64,000 nucleotides of DNA from Ligula intestinalis (Eukaryota > Platyhelminthes > Cestoda > Diphyllobothriidea > Diphyllobothriidae). Positions 20,401-32,454 of the stretch are shown piece after piece (positions within the stretch are counted from its first letter, which is position 1; each line of letters opens with the position of its first letter). Under the pieces are notes generated by a model. It did no database searches. It had not been told where the DNA came from and saw only the letters and a list, made by a program, of their open reading frames with translations. The stretch is taken from NCBI GenBank assembly GCA_036362985.1, contig JAYGXS010000001.1, positions 37,949,735 to 38,013,734 of the forward strand, given 5' to 3'. A program made the position numbers and the translations under genes.

Positions 20401-22024
20401 AGTAGTGGAAACCACAAATGCTGCAGTACTTATGTGAAGGATTTATCACGCAACTTTACGCCTGACAAAATTAGCAATCTCCACACTGATCGCAGGCGTT
20501 CGTGCTTAGTGCAATTATTACTTAATCCTCAGTATCCGAGTTGATTGCTCTGATTTCACTACCAATACTGGCTCGCCATTACCGTCGTTAGGAATAATGT
20601 TAATCTGTCACTTCATATGTAAATTAATAACCTGCTCGGGCTAGACCTTGGCACGGAATAGGGATGAGGAAGATTACTGTGGCTGCTTCAAGACTGTGGG
20701 CCGAACAATCGTGGTTTAAACAGTTCGGTCATCATCTAACGCGAGGATTACAGCTTCACAGGAGCTTACGACGTGGTCAAGTCCCCTTCAGTCAGCTGCA
20801 AAAAGAGGTCTAGCATCCTACTTCCACCCTTGTAGTGCGTATTCAGCTAGTCACATCCGGGGTGCTCTTCCGACTTCTCCATTGTAGCTATTGTTCCCAC
20901 AATTGCACTAAATCTGGTAAACTACTCCAACCGTTTTTTCGCTTCAACTGCTAGTTATTCGACCTCAGTATTTTCTGCCTGTTGATAGCGTCTGATCTGT
21001 GTGTAACCCGAATTCCAGGTGGTATGAGGAGGCAGGTGACGGCTTCTGAGGCGTTTTTGGCGTATGGAAGAGTCGCCGAAATGTTGGACCTATGGTCTTT
21101 GTCCCTATTGGTTATCGATATTGCGCGGGTGGGCATTCTTCCCAAGGACCCATGGAATGTGTCGCAATTCGACAGCGTTGTCTTCCAGTTCACTGCAGCA
21201 CGTCTAAACACGTAGTTAGAGAGCCACTTTGCCATCGTATTTTGCCTGATGGGTTGGTTGCTGTTTGGACTTCGCATTTACGCCGTATTCATTGCCTTTC
21301 CGGACGCTCTAATTTTTAGGTAACCGCAATCTGTATACCAGTCGAGGCCATCAAAAAGTCATCCGACTGTTTTCTTCCTCTATCCTGTAATGTCCATCCA
21401 GTAAGGTGATGGTCAGGTGTTCATTGAATACCTACATATGATCCCCTTCGATGATAACGATGACGTTGGTATCATCCACTTAGTCCGCTCATAATTTTTC
21501 TCCGTGGTGTCGAAAAACCGGTGATTCTAACCATTCGAAGAATGTCTCGACTATGAGTACAAAAGCGGTCGACGACCTCGTGGACTACTGACCAGCTGTG
21601 GTCGACTTTTCTGTTTACTGGAAAACTTCCGAGCAAAATTGACAGTTCACTCAAATCATTCCAAACCTCTGGAATCAGCTGAAGGTTAATCTAATAACCA
21701 AGTTACGAGGGCCTCGTCAGGACAATTCTGCTGTCTGAATGTATATACATGTTCCGTGTATTCGGCTCGTCTGAATTTATTCAACTGAGGGTTCTTACTA
21801 TATGTTTTCGAAATTCATACCTCCTGTCGCGTCTCTAGCGAACGACTATACAGTCACTCACGAACAGCACCGGTTACCCACGTACTCCTTGTTCGCCGAC
21901 TGACAGTTCGATCGTCCACCGTTTGTTCCGCAGCGTTGTGCACGGTGACTTACTTGTGGATTAGTTTTAAGTGATAATAGACTTGGGTTGCATCTACCGT
22001 ACTCTCTTTTCATCCGCCTGTGCT

Positions 22025-22175
22025 TAGTGTCAAGACAAAATTCAAGAACGCCGGTGGCGGGCGCAGCCGGAGCCGACTCCGATCCTACGGAAGAGAGGTA
22101 CCATAAAGGCCACAGTTGTTTTTTTTTCGGCGTGAGCGTGCACCTACGCGTGCCACCAACGCCCCCCTCCATAGT
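22025..22175 (+). repeat. Fragment of dispersed repeat B
   Basis: Shares GTGTCAAGACAAAATTCAAG and ACCATAAAGGCCACA with the larger copies at 49275-49765, 50869-51400 and 58790-59400. Diverged. Confidence 0.5.
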
Positions 22176-24875
22176 CGGAATTTGTTACCCGAATAACGCT
22201 TGTCATGCCCTGACCTGGCCTCCGTCAGGGTCCAGCGCATCTACCACGCTGCCTGTTTAGTGGGGCCATGTGCTGACTGTGACTGTCTGCTGGGCTTACT
22301 CAAAGACAGAATCATCCGGGATATCTTCTCCTCCGAAATCGGCCCCGACCGGTGACGGTGGTTACTTTCAGACGCGAATGGGTGTACTGACCACTAACTT
22401 TAAGTACATCTCTGGTCCTTCGGTCTGCAGGCCTGGCATGTTGGCTGATCAAACCGCAATATGTTGCGTGCGTAACCTGAAATCCGCTGATCCAGCTCTG
22501 AGTAGAGTCATTACAAGAGCGAGTTTGGCCAGACGCTGTCTTATGACATCTGTTCTATTATGGCCGTCTCCTCCATCTGCTGGCCTAGATTGGTAAGTGA
22601 CACCAACCTGTCTATGAAGGCAACGACTGGCAGAGCTTGAATCCGTGATTTGGTTGCTAGGACCCAGTCAGTTGGACAGAGGTTCGAACCATGGATCTTC
22701 CGCATATGGCGTTGAAGTATGGTTGACGTAGGCGTGTAGTCAAGTTCTTATATTTCGCTCCATTTTTGTGGTAAGTTGGATTGACTGATTTCTACAGATT
22801 TCTAATCGGAAATCTTCTGCAAGCGGCAATTAAGAAAATTAGTGGTTTTAAGTTTGCGAAATTTTCCACTTAACCAACATACGTCTGCTTTCGGTAAATT
22901 ATCTTCAGGCCTTTTTTATTTAAGTAAGTAACTATTTAACTAAGTAACATAGACGGGTAAGGAGGAAGAAACATAACGCTATAAATGTAAAAGCCAGAAG
23001 AAAATTTATCGAAAGCGAACGTCTGCTCGGCAAATTATCTTTTGAAATCAGCAGTTCTCGAAAGCGTCTGGAATTTCTCTAGTGTACACCTCCTAAGCCA
23101 ACTGGACGAGCTTGTTTGGGAAAGGATATTTTATCTAGGAGAATCAAAACGACGTCTCCGGCGACCGCCGGTCGCGTGCTATAACGATTTGATCTTAATC
23201 TCACCAGTAACGTTTATTTTACGCCTGGTTTGGGCGTATTTTTAGGTGACTGACCCATGGACTAGATCGGATAGTCGAGGATAGCCGTAGGCATTCGTGT
23301 TTGATTAGCAGCCTTACGAAACAAAGACCGTTTCCGGTAGTACAGTAAGCAAACACCGGTCTCGTCCATTGCGCAGCCATATTTTATTGCCTCTAGCGGC
23401 CAGTTCCCGTCTCACGGTCGTCGTGCTGTCGGTCGGTTAGTTGGTTGAGAGCGTGAATTGTATCATTCGTAACCCGAAGTATCTCGCCCACGACAATCGT
23501 GTGGACACCCGCGGCGGCGGCGGCGAGCATGCAGACATGACTCAGCACCTCGTTTCCCCCGCCCCACGCCCACTCTTCCCCCGGCTTTGTTGCCTCACTT
23601 TCCCGAATCCGGTACAATGGGCGCGTAGCGGCGCGGCGGAGCGAGCAAGGGCTTTGCTTGGCTTGCCTGCCTGCCAACAGGTCCTCGAAACCCGATATGG
23701 GCTCCGAGATTGGCCTTCTGTGTGGGTTACGTTTACGGGTCTGCCAACTGCTTTTGGCCCTGCTGTTTTCGATTTTCTACATGCCACCGGCGGAGTTTGC
23801 TCCCAACCCACACAGACAGCTGAGTAGCTCGCCCGCCTGCTCGCGTGGTTTATTACCGATCACGGTTCATATCTCTCTGGGGAGTCTGGGCGGGGTGTTC
23901 GAATTTGGTTGAAAACAAACTGAGAACATAAAGACCCAGTCTTTGCTCTCACCCGACCCGCCGCCTCGGCATTGAGGCTGCCACGAGCTGGGACATTTGC
24001 TCATACCTGGGCTGTCTTCAATATGCTCTCTAATCCGTCGACAGCCTGTCCTGCTGCTGCTGTTGATGATGATGCTTGAACACGCCATCTCCCGCCCGCG
24101 CTCTTTCGCTCCAGCTCTGGCGTCTATCTTGGACGCCTTCATCCTCCCTCCCCCCCCCCTTAGCAGAAAGGAATATGATTGATCGTCCTGTCTGTCTGGT
24201 TGACTCAACTTCCAACGAGCGTTTCGCAGCTTAGCCAATCGCGTTACTCTCCAGTCAGTCAGCACTATTCTGGTACGATAAGCTCATTATTTCTTTTCCC
24301 GAGGAACATTACTTATGCAGGGTGAGGTAAAAATGCCTGAGTGTGTCGAGACTCACTCAATCCAGGCAATGCTGTTGTCTTGTATGCTTGCGCTGGACAA
24401 TGGACTGAAAAACTGGAGGCTGGCTGTAGTCATTCGCCGGGATCAGGTTATGTTTTGACCTCACGAAACACGTTTTTTTGCTCAGAACCGTTGTGGTTGC
24501 TCGCGTACTGAATTAGGTTATTCTCAATACTGGAGGGGGTTTTAGTACTAACCGTTTTGCTGATCGCACTAGCTCTTCAGCCTCAGCCACCCGAACTCAC
24601 ATTAAAATTCACAGGTCTAGCAAAACCGAATAGGAAATGGTCTGACACTTTTTGTGATCAGGAGTGGCGTGTGTGGATGATTGAGTTCCAGAAGCAAACA
24701 AGATCCGTATGTATGGCAAAGTTCACGAACAGGCAACCAACCGCCTGGCGGAGGTCGGCCAATTTTTGATAGCAGAGTTGGGAGGACGGCAGAGAATGGA
24801 AATAGATGGACACAGTACTCTTTCGAGCTTATTATTTCTGCATTCAGCCAATCATAGCCCTTGAGAAGAGGAAGA

Positions 24876-25335
24876 CTCGATCGCTAAGAAAATGCGTTTA
24901 TTCGCCTGACGTCTCGACAGCCGTCATGGATTAATCATCAGAGACATCAGAAGGACACAGTAGCAAAAAAGGGTAATGCATGCGCAGAAGTTTGCAGTAT
25001 TTATAGGATACAGTCATAACTGCATACATACAGCGACAATTAACGTTACTTGCCTTCTTGCGCGTGGATAGTTTGTTGGAAGGCACGCGGACTCTGACCT
25101 GCTGAATTTTCATCACGGGCGGTAGGCTCGGGCGTGATGATTGCTCGGCCGTCTGGCTCTCCGGTGTTGGCGTACGATGAGGTGGTGGCCTGCTCGTTCC
25201 TCAAGTGATGACTTGCTTTAGCCAAATTGAGTCTCAGCATTGAATATGGATTGGGCAAATCGTTGCACTTGTTTATGGATTGGGGGCCCGTGAACCATGA
25301 CTCAAGTAGTTCTCGGCTCATAGCCCTAACCACCG
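24876..25335 (+). repeat. Fold-back repeat E, copy 1
   Basis: Begins GATCGCTAAGAAAATGCG, TTATTCGCCTGACGTCTCG, ATCATCAGAGACAT. This is the same order as copies 2 and 3. Its minus strand has a 95-codon open frame (25046-25333) whose middle (KCNDLPNPYSMLRLNLAKAS) is also readable in copy 2. Confidence 0.75.
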
Positions 25336-25439
25336 AAAGAGACTAAAAGTACAATTATGGCGCAGGCGATCCACAGATGGGTCACAAACTCCAGTTCGAT
25401 TACATTTTCATGACTCATCTCTGCTAGACCCCGTCTGTA

Positions 25440-26032
25440 AACCAGCTGCGCTGTCAGTACAAGCGAACTTGCAAGTCCCAGGAAGTAATTGAGAAGAAGA
25501 AGAAGTAGATGTGATCGCTGAAACAAGAATCTTATTCGCCTGACGTTTCAAAATCCGTCGCGGATCCATCATCAGAGGCAATACCAGAAACGGGTAATTC
25601 TTACACAGGGATTTGACAGGGGTACCGTCACTATAATACAATCAGCGATTCCCCTATCGAAGATAATTTTCCGCTGGCCAATTGCTTGATGGTCGGCGTA
25701 CGGGCCATGACCTACTGAATTTTCACTGGACGTGGTGGAGTTGGGCCTGATGATTGTTCGGCCATCCGGCTTCCTGGCACTGGCTTTAGACGACGCCTTG
25801 GCCTGGTCGAGAGATGATAATCTTGGGAGCGAAAATTACTTGATTCATGATTCATGGGCTCCCAGTCTATAAAGAAGTGCAACGACCTGCCCAGTCCATA
25901 TTCGGTGCTGAGGCTCAATTTGACCAATGCAAGTCGCCATTTGGGGAGCGCACAGGCCAGCACATCATCCAACTTCAGCGCCAGAGAGCCAGATAGTCGA
26001 ACAATCATCACGCCCAGCTCCACCACGTACGA
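25440..26032 (+). repeat. Fold-back repeat E, copy 2 (internally palindromic)
   Basis: The head at 25494-25590 has (GAA)n, GATGTGATCGCTGAAACAAG, CGCCTGACGTTTC and TCCGTCGCGGATC. The interior is an imperfect inverted repeat of about 115 bp per arm (25729-25845 and about 25910-26029) bounded by ACGTGGTGGAG and CTCCACCACGT. The plus-strand frame at 25854-26040 reads KCNDLPSPYSVLRLNLTNAS, parallel to copy 1 on the opposite strand. Upstream, 25455-25493 matches the inverse of 27198-27235 and 32527-32585. Confidence 0.75.
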
Positions 26033-26759
26033 TCAAATCTACTTATTCTCATCTGTGATGTGTACTAACGCATGGCTGTGTTTCTGTGTCCAGCTGGTGG
26101 TCAGAGTTTTGCTTGACTGAATGATGGTACGATAATAGTGAGATAATACTTTGTCAATCGACACCCATTCCCTGTCATCCTTCCCCTCTACTTGCTGGCG
26201 TGTGACTTCTAACATTCAAATAGTGACCTACAACATCTGGGATTCTGCTACCGGAGTTTGATTGCCGAAATGGAGTATGTCCTCAGTGCCGCCTTAATTT
26301 AATTGGAAGGCAAGCGGAAGCTAGATGCAGACCAGGCACTATCTAACGCTGTCTCTTCGTCATAACACAGGCACCCTCGCGAAACTCTTTTTTTTCACGA
26401 ATGCAGGCAAATATGTGAATCCTGGGTTCTCGTTACAAAGAAGATGGAAACACAGTCACTGAAATAGTAGGTCTATTAGGCTGCGAGTTCGAACTCAGTT
26501 TTGAACCTTCTGGTTTTTAATCTTTACCAAAAGCAACGTGGTGACTTGAAGTAAGTCCTCTAGGACAGGCTTAATCCGATAGGCGATATGGATATTGGAA
26601 GCGAAATTCGTCACTTCTCAGTATGGTGAATCATGCGCCATATGTATACTGTTGCCTGCCCGTTGGCACTTTATGGATCTCACGCGATTAGCCCTTTGAC
26701 GTTGATGGATTTCGGCTCAAGCATTCATATCCACGGTCAGACTGGACATGAAAAGGTTT

Positions 26760-27235
26760 GAGAAGAAGAAGTGATCGCTGGGAAAAGACTTTTATTTGCC
26801 TGACGTTTCGAAATCCGTCGCGGATCTTTCATCACAGACATTGGCAGAAACAATAGAAAAAAAATGGGTCATGGGCAGGGAGATGGAGTATGTTATTGCA
26901 CGCTTATGACAATTAACAATTTCCCTACCGAGGATAATAGCCCACTTGTGACTTGCTGAAATTTCATCACACGTGGTGGAATTGGACGCGATGTTTGCTT
27001 GGCCATCTGGTTCCCCCACCGCTGGCGTTAGACGACGCGTCGGCTTGTGCATTTCCCAAGTGGTGACTTGCTCTGGCCAAATTGAGCCTCAGTATTGCTA
27101 CTGTTTCTGCTCATATCGCTGATAAAGGATCCGCGACGGATTTCAAAACGTCAGGGCAATAAAAATCTTGTCCCAGCGATCACATCTACTTCTTCTCAAT
27201 TACTTCTTGGGACTCGCGGGTTCGTTTTTATTGGC
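26760..27235 (+). repeat. Fold-back repeat E, copy 3, with about 93-bp terminal inverted repeats
   Basis: The left arm 26760-26851 (GAGAAGAAGAAGTGATCGCT onward) is mirrored by 27103-27197, ending GCGATCACATCTACTTCTTC. This gives a symmetrical element of about 440 bp, plus a shared outer flank to about 27235 (ATTACTTCTTGGGACTCGCG). No target duplication was identified. Confidence 0.78.
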
Positions 27236-27303
27236 AATGAAACGATTTGTCTAGAAGTAGCGTTAGCTCCGAGGGGGCGTTGGCAGATTTGAATATTTCA
27301 TTT

Positions 27304-27483
27304 GACCCACTTGTGAAAAATTTGCCGGCCTCCACGGGATTGGAACCCAAGCCAGCAAGGAGAATGCGTGGGTTTGGGGGGCTAATATCTCAGTTGGGTC
27401 GGCTGTTGGCTCTGCTAAAGCCCCTCCCTTGCTGGCGTAGGCTCGAAGCCCACGGAGGCCGCCGAGTTTTTCACAAGCTAGTC
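27304..27483. repeat. Inverted pair of tRNA-like half sequences
   Basis: Two 57-bp arms (27304-27360 and 27427-27483) are inverted copies with roughly three-quarters identity. Each arm carries a B-box-like motif: GGTTCCAATCCC on the minus strand for the left arm, GGCTCGAAGCCC on the plus strand for the right arm. They look like two SINE or tRNA-derived 3' halves in opposite directions. Neither folds into a complete tRNA by eye. Confidence 0.6.
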
Positions 27484-27639
27484 AAATGAATTCGTAATTT
27501 TTTCACTCCAGAAACGCGGCAATTTTCCTTTCTGGTGGGCCTTTTCTCCTAACGAGGGTTTTTAGGCAGCAAGAGCTCGACAACCCTGTGTGCCCCTAAG
27601 CCATCGTGGAGCGCCCCTGACGCCGCTTTAGGAATTCAT

Positions 27640-28160
27640 CCGTCAATTAAGCAGTGCCGCTTTTCGGCACCCACCTACGGCGTGCGCGCGCGCTCGCTCG
27701 CGCGACCTCAGCGATCCTCGCATTCGCCTTTGCCCCGAGGGTGACTGTGCCGCCTCTCGGTGAACTTGGGCGGCACCCCTCGCTGTGTGCGCGCGCCCGC
27801 AAATGCGTTCACATATTTGCCGGCGCATGTGCGCACACACCCAGCCTTGGTGACTAATTCTCCGGCCCGAACAGCGTCTCATCACCCCTGTCCCCTCAGT
27901 GGTTGTCGTCGTCCCCCCCGCTTTGACGCTGCCTGTCTGCGTGCGTGCGTGCGGAGGTGCGTGCACAGGTGCAGCATCACTCTTGTCTTTTCTTTTGCAC
28001 CGTCGGTGATGACCTGGTGGACCGGGCGCCACGGCCGAGCAGTCGCTGCCTTCCTTCCAGCTGCAGGTTCGAATTTAATTGGTCCAGATTGCCTGCGCCC
28101 GCAGGGAACAAGAGCTGTCCGGGCCTTATCACAACCCCCGCCACCGATCGATGCGCTCGG
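27640..28160. other. CpG-dense GC-rich block in the Robo intron
   Basis: Alternating CG/GC runs (for example CGTGCGCGCGCGCTCGCTCG) and many CpG dinucleotides stand out from AT-richer surroundings. Long open frames here on both strands are Arg/Ala/His-rich and reflect composition. It could be an intronic CpG cluster or promoter, but no core promoter element is evident. Confidence 0.5.
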
Positions 28161-28357
28161 GTGTACCGACCTGTATGCCTCAAGGTTTCGCGGCTGCAGA
28201 GTATATTTATCTCATCAACTCAGGTCGTAAACTGTAACGTGGGCTTGAGCACTTTTATGAGCAGTTAAGTTGGCCTACGCTGACAGACACCTCCGTGCTT
28301 GTGGCAGACTAAGATGCCGATGGCCTGCGAAGCGCACAAGAGCGAAACCAGTCTGCT

Positions 28358-29221
28358 TCAAAGCATAGGGCGACATCCTGTCATATAATCTTGCAATATG
28401 ATAGTTACCTTGATCAATATGACTTTTGTGATGCTTTTAAGTTCCCGCTTAGAGCACTCGTTCGCATATTGATGAACAGGTATACAGACGAGGGCAAAGA
28501 AGGCTGAAACAGCTTTTTTGTCCCATTTATTATTGTCAGCTGGACATGCCCCGAATCCCGTTCGGCAAGACCAAGATTCCAACCTGACTCCAGTTTAGTC
28601 TTGAACCAATCGCATGACTGCTTAACTGTTTTACCTTGGTGCTTCAAACTAGATCCCTTGTAGTCAGTCTCACGGCGAAAGGTAACCTGACGTCTGTAGG
28701 TCTTGTCTGTCGTAAGTTAACTTGGCTTATAAATGGAATTTACCTTGTAAGTCGGCTAATAAACTGAAACCTAGCTGACTAACAGCAGCCCTTCAGTTTT
28801 AACGGAGAATACGACTTTTAGTGTATAATTACCAGTCCTTGTAACTATTCTGTCCGTGCTTCCAAAATGCCTTCTTTTTCCTTTACTTAACTGGACTCCG
28901 AGTCCACTAAAGAGCAGTTCGGGGATTTTATGCAGCGAACGAGTATTTTAGTTAGGAAGGTACACACTGTCATCAGTGCAGCATTTGATGTTAATTATTT
29001 CACTTTTTCAACGCAACAATGCCTGCAAATGGTCGTCCAATATATATAATGATTTGCGCTTGTTACCTCGTCGGCGTCTGTAGGAGACTGCCAATGATTG
29101 ATAGATTCATTCTCAAGGCTTATATGACTGTATGTGAGAACTAACAATTTCGTGTGTAAAACTGTCTTTAGAGGTCCTATTTGCCTTTGAATTACAATAA
29201 TAATCCACTTTTACATTCTTC
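28358..29221. other. Intronic stretch, nothing recognised
   Basis: No repeat family or coding signal found. Confidence 0.4.
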
Positions 29222-29290
29222 GTTAAATTCCGCCAATCTAGCGTCGAATTTATATTTTTAGTTAAATTCCGCCAATATAAGGTCGAATTT
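29222..29290. repeat. 39-bp tandem duplication
   Basis: A 30-bp word (GTTAAATTCCGCCAAT then GTCGAATTT) occurs at 29222-29251 and 29261-29290 with three or four differences. The period is 39 bp. Confidence 0.8.
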
Positions 29291-29537
29291 CCATCGGCAC
29301 CACTTGCCTGAACAACAGGAGTTAATATTGATGGAGTTGATCATATTAACCACATTAAAATGACTATAACTGGCTTTAATTGAATATTATTTGGCCACTT
29401 TCGACACAATTACGTATTCATTTACACTTGTTAACCGAGAATTAAATGTTTAACCACCAATTCCGTTAGACAGTTGGGGAGGGAGGGATAGACATTTAGG
29501 CGGCCCTACAAGACAGTCTTGCCATTTCGTATATTCG

Positions 29538-29555
29538 TCTTCTTCTTCTTCTTCT
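29538..29555. repeat. (TTC)n pyrimidine run before a splice acceptor
   Basis: Six or so TTC units lie 40 bp before the Robo acceptor at 29594. They may add to the polypyrimidine context. Confidence 0.8.
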
Positions 29556-29594
29556 CGTAATTGGACTTTGTTGATCTCCTTTTCCCTTATTTAG

Positions 29595-30848
29595 GTGCCG
29601 CCTGATGTGCATATGCATGATATACATGGGCTGAACCCACATGTCGAGTACACCATCTTCCTGGCTGGAATAACGTGCCGCGGCGAGGGCGTCCGAGGTC
29701 CTGGCTACCGGATGCCTGTCTTAGCCGCGCTGGCTTCCTCACCCAACCGACTCTTCGCAGCACCGCCCTTCCCCTCCTGGGCCTACGGCGTGGTCTGTGG
29801 CATCGCTGTCGTCTGGATCGCCGTCGGACTGCTGGTCTACCTCTGCGCATGCCGACGAGAGCCTCGTTGCTGTCTACATGGTTCTGTCGCCGAGGCCAAG
29901 ACAAAGACAGCTGGTGCGTCCGCCGCAGCCGCCGCCGCCGCGCGAAGAACGGACAACATTTTTCTGATCACGCCCCCACCAGCGTCGTCAGGCGGGGCAA
30001 TAACGCATCCCTTCCCACCCTCCTCCGCTTCCTCGGGTACCAAGTCGAGTCATCTGACAGACTACGAGTCAAGTGTCAGAACCAGCGAGCATGCCGCTGC
30101 AGCTGCCAACCTCTTCCAGCGACGGCCGTCCTTTGCCCCGAAAAATATGGCTCCTGACACACAGGGGAACATTGAAATGGCACGCCTGCTTTCGCAGGCA
30201 AACAACACCAACAACTCCTTTTGCGACACCGGCTGCCCTAGAGTCAGTGCAGCTGCAACCACTGCCGCGGAGGCGATGTTACAGGGTAGTGCTAACCACT
30301 CACAGGAGGAGAATTTCACCAAGAGCTCCTCCTCGGGCAGCTCTATGACTGCGCATGGTCAGAACACCTACTACAACGGTCAGAGAGTCCAACTACCACC
30401 TCCTCCGCCTACCAACATGGCCTTTCCCACCCCTATGGCCATTAAATACACCGATTTCGCGGGTGCTGAAGCGGCATCAAGTACTCACGTGGTTGGTGAT
30501 CCGGCTTACAGTATGGTCAGTAGTGGAATGTCTGCCAGCGGAGGTGTTGCCAGCAGTTTCTCATCGCCGGTGCCGCATCTACACAGTTCAGCCGACGGGA
30601 GCGTCTTCCATACGCCGCCACCGCAACAGCAGAAGCAACAACAGCAGCAGCAACAGCAAATGAATAACGCAGTCTACCGAATGCCACCGAATACACAGAA
30701 TCCGCATGCGATGCATCAGTTCATGTCCGCCTACGATCCTGCCTCCCAGTGGGCGCCTGGTTTCACGCCTGCAATGACCTCAGCCACTGATGAGGTGCCG
30801 CCGTACGCAAGCAGTTGCCTCATGTTACCGGAGTGTGCCCGAAATCAG
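29595..30848 (+). CDS. robo: Robo exon: end of Fn3-3, transmembrane segment, proximal cytoplasmic tail
   Basis: The acceptor TTATTTAG ends at 29594. The exon is exactly 418 codons (phase 0 both sides) and ends CAG/GTATGC at 30848/30849. It continues protein residues 994-1411. Residues 994-1033 complete Fn3-3 (GLNPHVEYTIFLAGITCRG). After a short juxtamembrane stretch, residues about 1057-1079 form a hydrophobic membrane segment (YGVVCGIAVVWIAVGLLVYL), followed by Cys/Arg residues as a stop-transfer. The cytoplasmic part is low-complexity: an Ala run near 1101-1109, Ser/Thr-rich parts, VQLPPPPP at about 1258-1265 (comparable to the Ena-binding CC2 motif of Robo proteins), polyGln around 1337-1348 (CAA/CAG mixture) and PPYASS at about 1395-1400, which might correspond to the tyrosine CC1 motif. 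These motif matches are tentative. Expected location: plasma membrane of neurons or muscle. Confidence 0.92.
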
Positions 30849-31317
30849 GTATGCGATCGAATTGCCACTTCCTCTCTTTACCCCATCTTAGCCGTCACCA
30901 TGCTGTTTAAAAAATACGAGTAGGATTTTCTAGGTTTATAAGCAGCCTTCGATCCCTAGTCCCGCAGATTGTCGAAAGGACCGACTTGACAATTAGTACT
31001 TTAGTATTTATGATACTGACAGCCAAGACACACATGCCTTATGTTCTTTTATGACGCAGTAGCAAGGAGTTCCGCCCAACAGCGTTTTCTTTGTTTTTTC
31101 ACATAAACTTTCGGTCCGCGCCTGAATGGGTCAACCGAAGGAGTTACTCCACGTTTCGACATAAATTTCCTTTGAAATAAAACAGGATGAAGAAACATTA
31201 GCAAGCGCTGCTGTGTGTTGATTATAGTGTTCCACGCAGAAGGTAGCACAGCTAGTATTACAAGTTCCTGAGCCGATTACTCAGTAACACTCAGGTATGA
31301 ACAGAAACAGCGTCCTC

Positions 31318-31480
31318 GTTGATGAACGTTCACCGACAGATAGGATTGCCCGTAAAGGCAAGCGAAACTGGGATGGCGATATCTGGCTTATTAGCCGTCG
31401 CCAGCCAATCATACCCGAGCCTCAAACGCGCTGCCTGTTTGATTAGGGTCTAGCACCCTAATCATTGACGAGCTCGCCGT
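31318..31480 (-). repeat. SINE-like repeat C, partial copy
   Basis: GTTGATGAACGTTCACCGAC at 31319-31338 and GGCTTATTAGCCGTCGCCAG at 31393-31412 match copies elsewhere in the same relative order on the minus strand. The right end fades near 31450. Confidence 0.65.
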
Positions 31481-31763
31481 CTTGCCGTAACAGCGTTCTT
31501 CTAACTTCCGCAATAATCTTTGCAGCAGTTACATAGCTTCTGGAATTGGAAGTAGCGAGCTAAATTAGTTGTCATTAATGAAATTTTAATTCAATGAGTA
31601 TGTAGTGTCATTACTTGGTGCAAGTAATAAAAGTCATTCAAAGTTGAGCAAGTATTCTATTCTTTGCTTCAAACTTTAACAGTGCCAATGGATGCATCAA
31701 GGAACGAAGAATACCGACTTAGTGCACGCTGACCGAGATTACCGACAAGCAGAACAGCTAATA

Positions 31764-32062
31764 CAGTAGTCGCCGGTTATTAAGCCCACCTCGGGCCCAG
31801 ACCAAATTGGGCTTTATAAGCGGCGGGCGCACTAACCGGAGAGTCCTATTTCTTGATTAGCAAACGCGGGATAGGCACTATACATTACACACGTACTGTA
31901 GCCAGTTGGGCACGCAGAGAGATGAGAATCCCACTCCATCCTGTTGGCAAACTGGGGTTTGTAGCCGGCGGATTTTGCTATGTAAAATTCCGTCCCAAGC
32001 TGATTTGGGCTTAATACGCGGCTGGGCCTATTAACCGTGGGCTTAATAACCGGCGACTACTG
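31764..32062. mobile_element. 299-bp MITE with perfect 26-bp TIRs (copy 3)
   Basis: A complete non-autonomous element. Both ends read CAGTAGTCGCCGGTTATTAA inward and stay identical for 26 bp. TA flanks both sides (31762-31763 and 32063-32064). Its first half matches the inverse of 4811-5160, including a stretch inside the transposase frame, with about 180 bp deleted between GTACTG and CAGTTGGGCACGCAG. It is therefore an internal-deletion derivative of the element carrying that transposase. Confidence 0.9.
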
Positions 32063-32069
32063 TAGCATG

Positions 32070-32260
32070 GTCCTTTCTGTTTTAGTAGCCGTTGTCAGAT
32101 AGTCTTCCGGATCCTGGGCGTGGAAGCACCTGAGATGCGAACCTGGGTTTATATGGTTAGTACGTCCAGTGCTCTGGCCGAAGATGACTAATAAGCTAAA
32201 AGGGGCCACCTCAGTCTCCTCGGTCTTGGACGGCAATCCTTTGCCCATACTAACACTCGT
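32070..32260 (-). repeat. tRNA-derived SINE piece, mosaic
   Basis: On the minus strand, 32180 to 32110 reads like a tRNA: GGCCAGAGCACTGG (A-box-like) and CAGGTTCGCATCTCAGG (B-box). In contrast, 32183-32245 carries the SINE body in plus orientation (ACTAATAAGC, CTCAGTCTCCTCGGTCTTGG), so the copy is rearranged. The MITE ends just before it. Confidence 0.6.
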
Positions 32261-32454
32261 TATGTTACTGCTTGCGGGCCTCTAGATTGATCTCGAACTC
32301 ACAATAAGACGAGTTCTCGTGCTCTGATCGGTTTGCGCCCCACCACCATAATATCGACTTACTTTCGAAAGTTCATAGTAGTGTGTTACTGGACAATACT
32401 GATGCTTGACATTTACGACAAATACAAAGAAGACTGAAATGGCCATGCTGGTTT

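Larger units (their letters stand above)
17251..29594 (+). other. Robo intron, 12.3 kb, phase 0
   Basis: Runs from GTAACA to TTATTTAG. It holds SINE and fold-back repeats (listed), a CpG-dense block and microsatellites. A 12-bp tandem duplication (TGCACAACGAAC) is at 18970-18993. An open stretch at 19560-19733 begins after a CAG and has two overlapping open frames, but no known domain. Remaining stretches (17.3-18.9, 20.4-22.0, 22.2-24.8, 28.2-29.2 kb) show nothing recognisable. Confidence 0.85.

Noticed and set aside
27643..28268. Overlapping long frames in the CpG-dense block
   Set aside because: Open on both strands because of GC composition; Arg/Ala/His-rich without domain structure.
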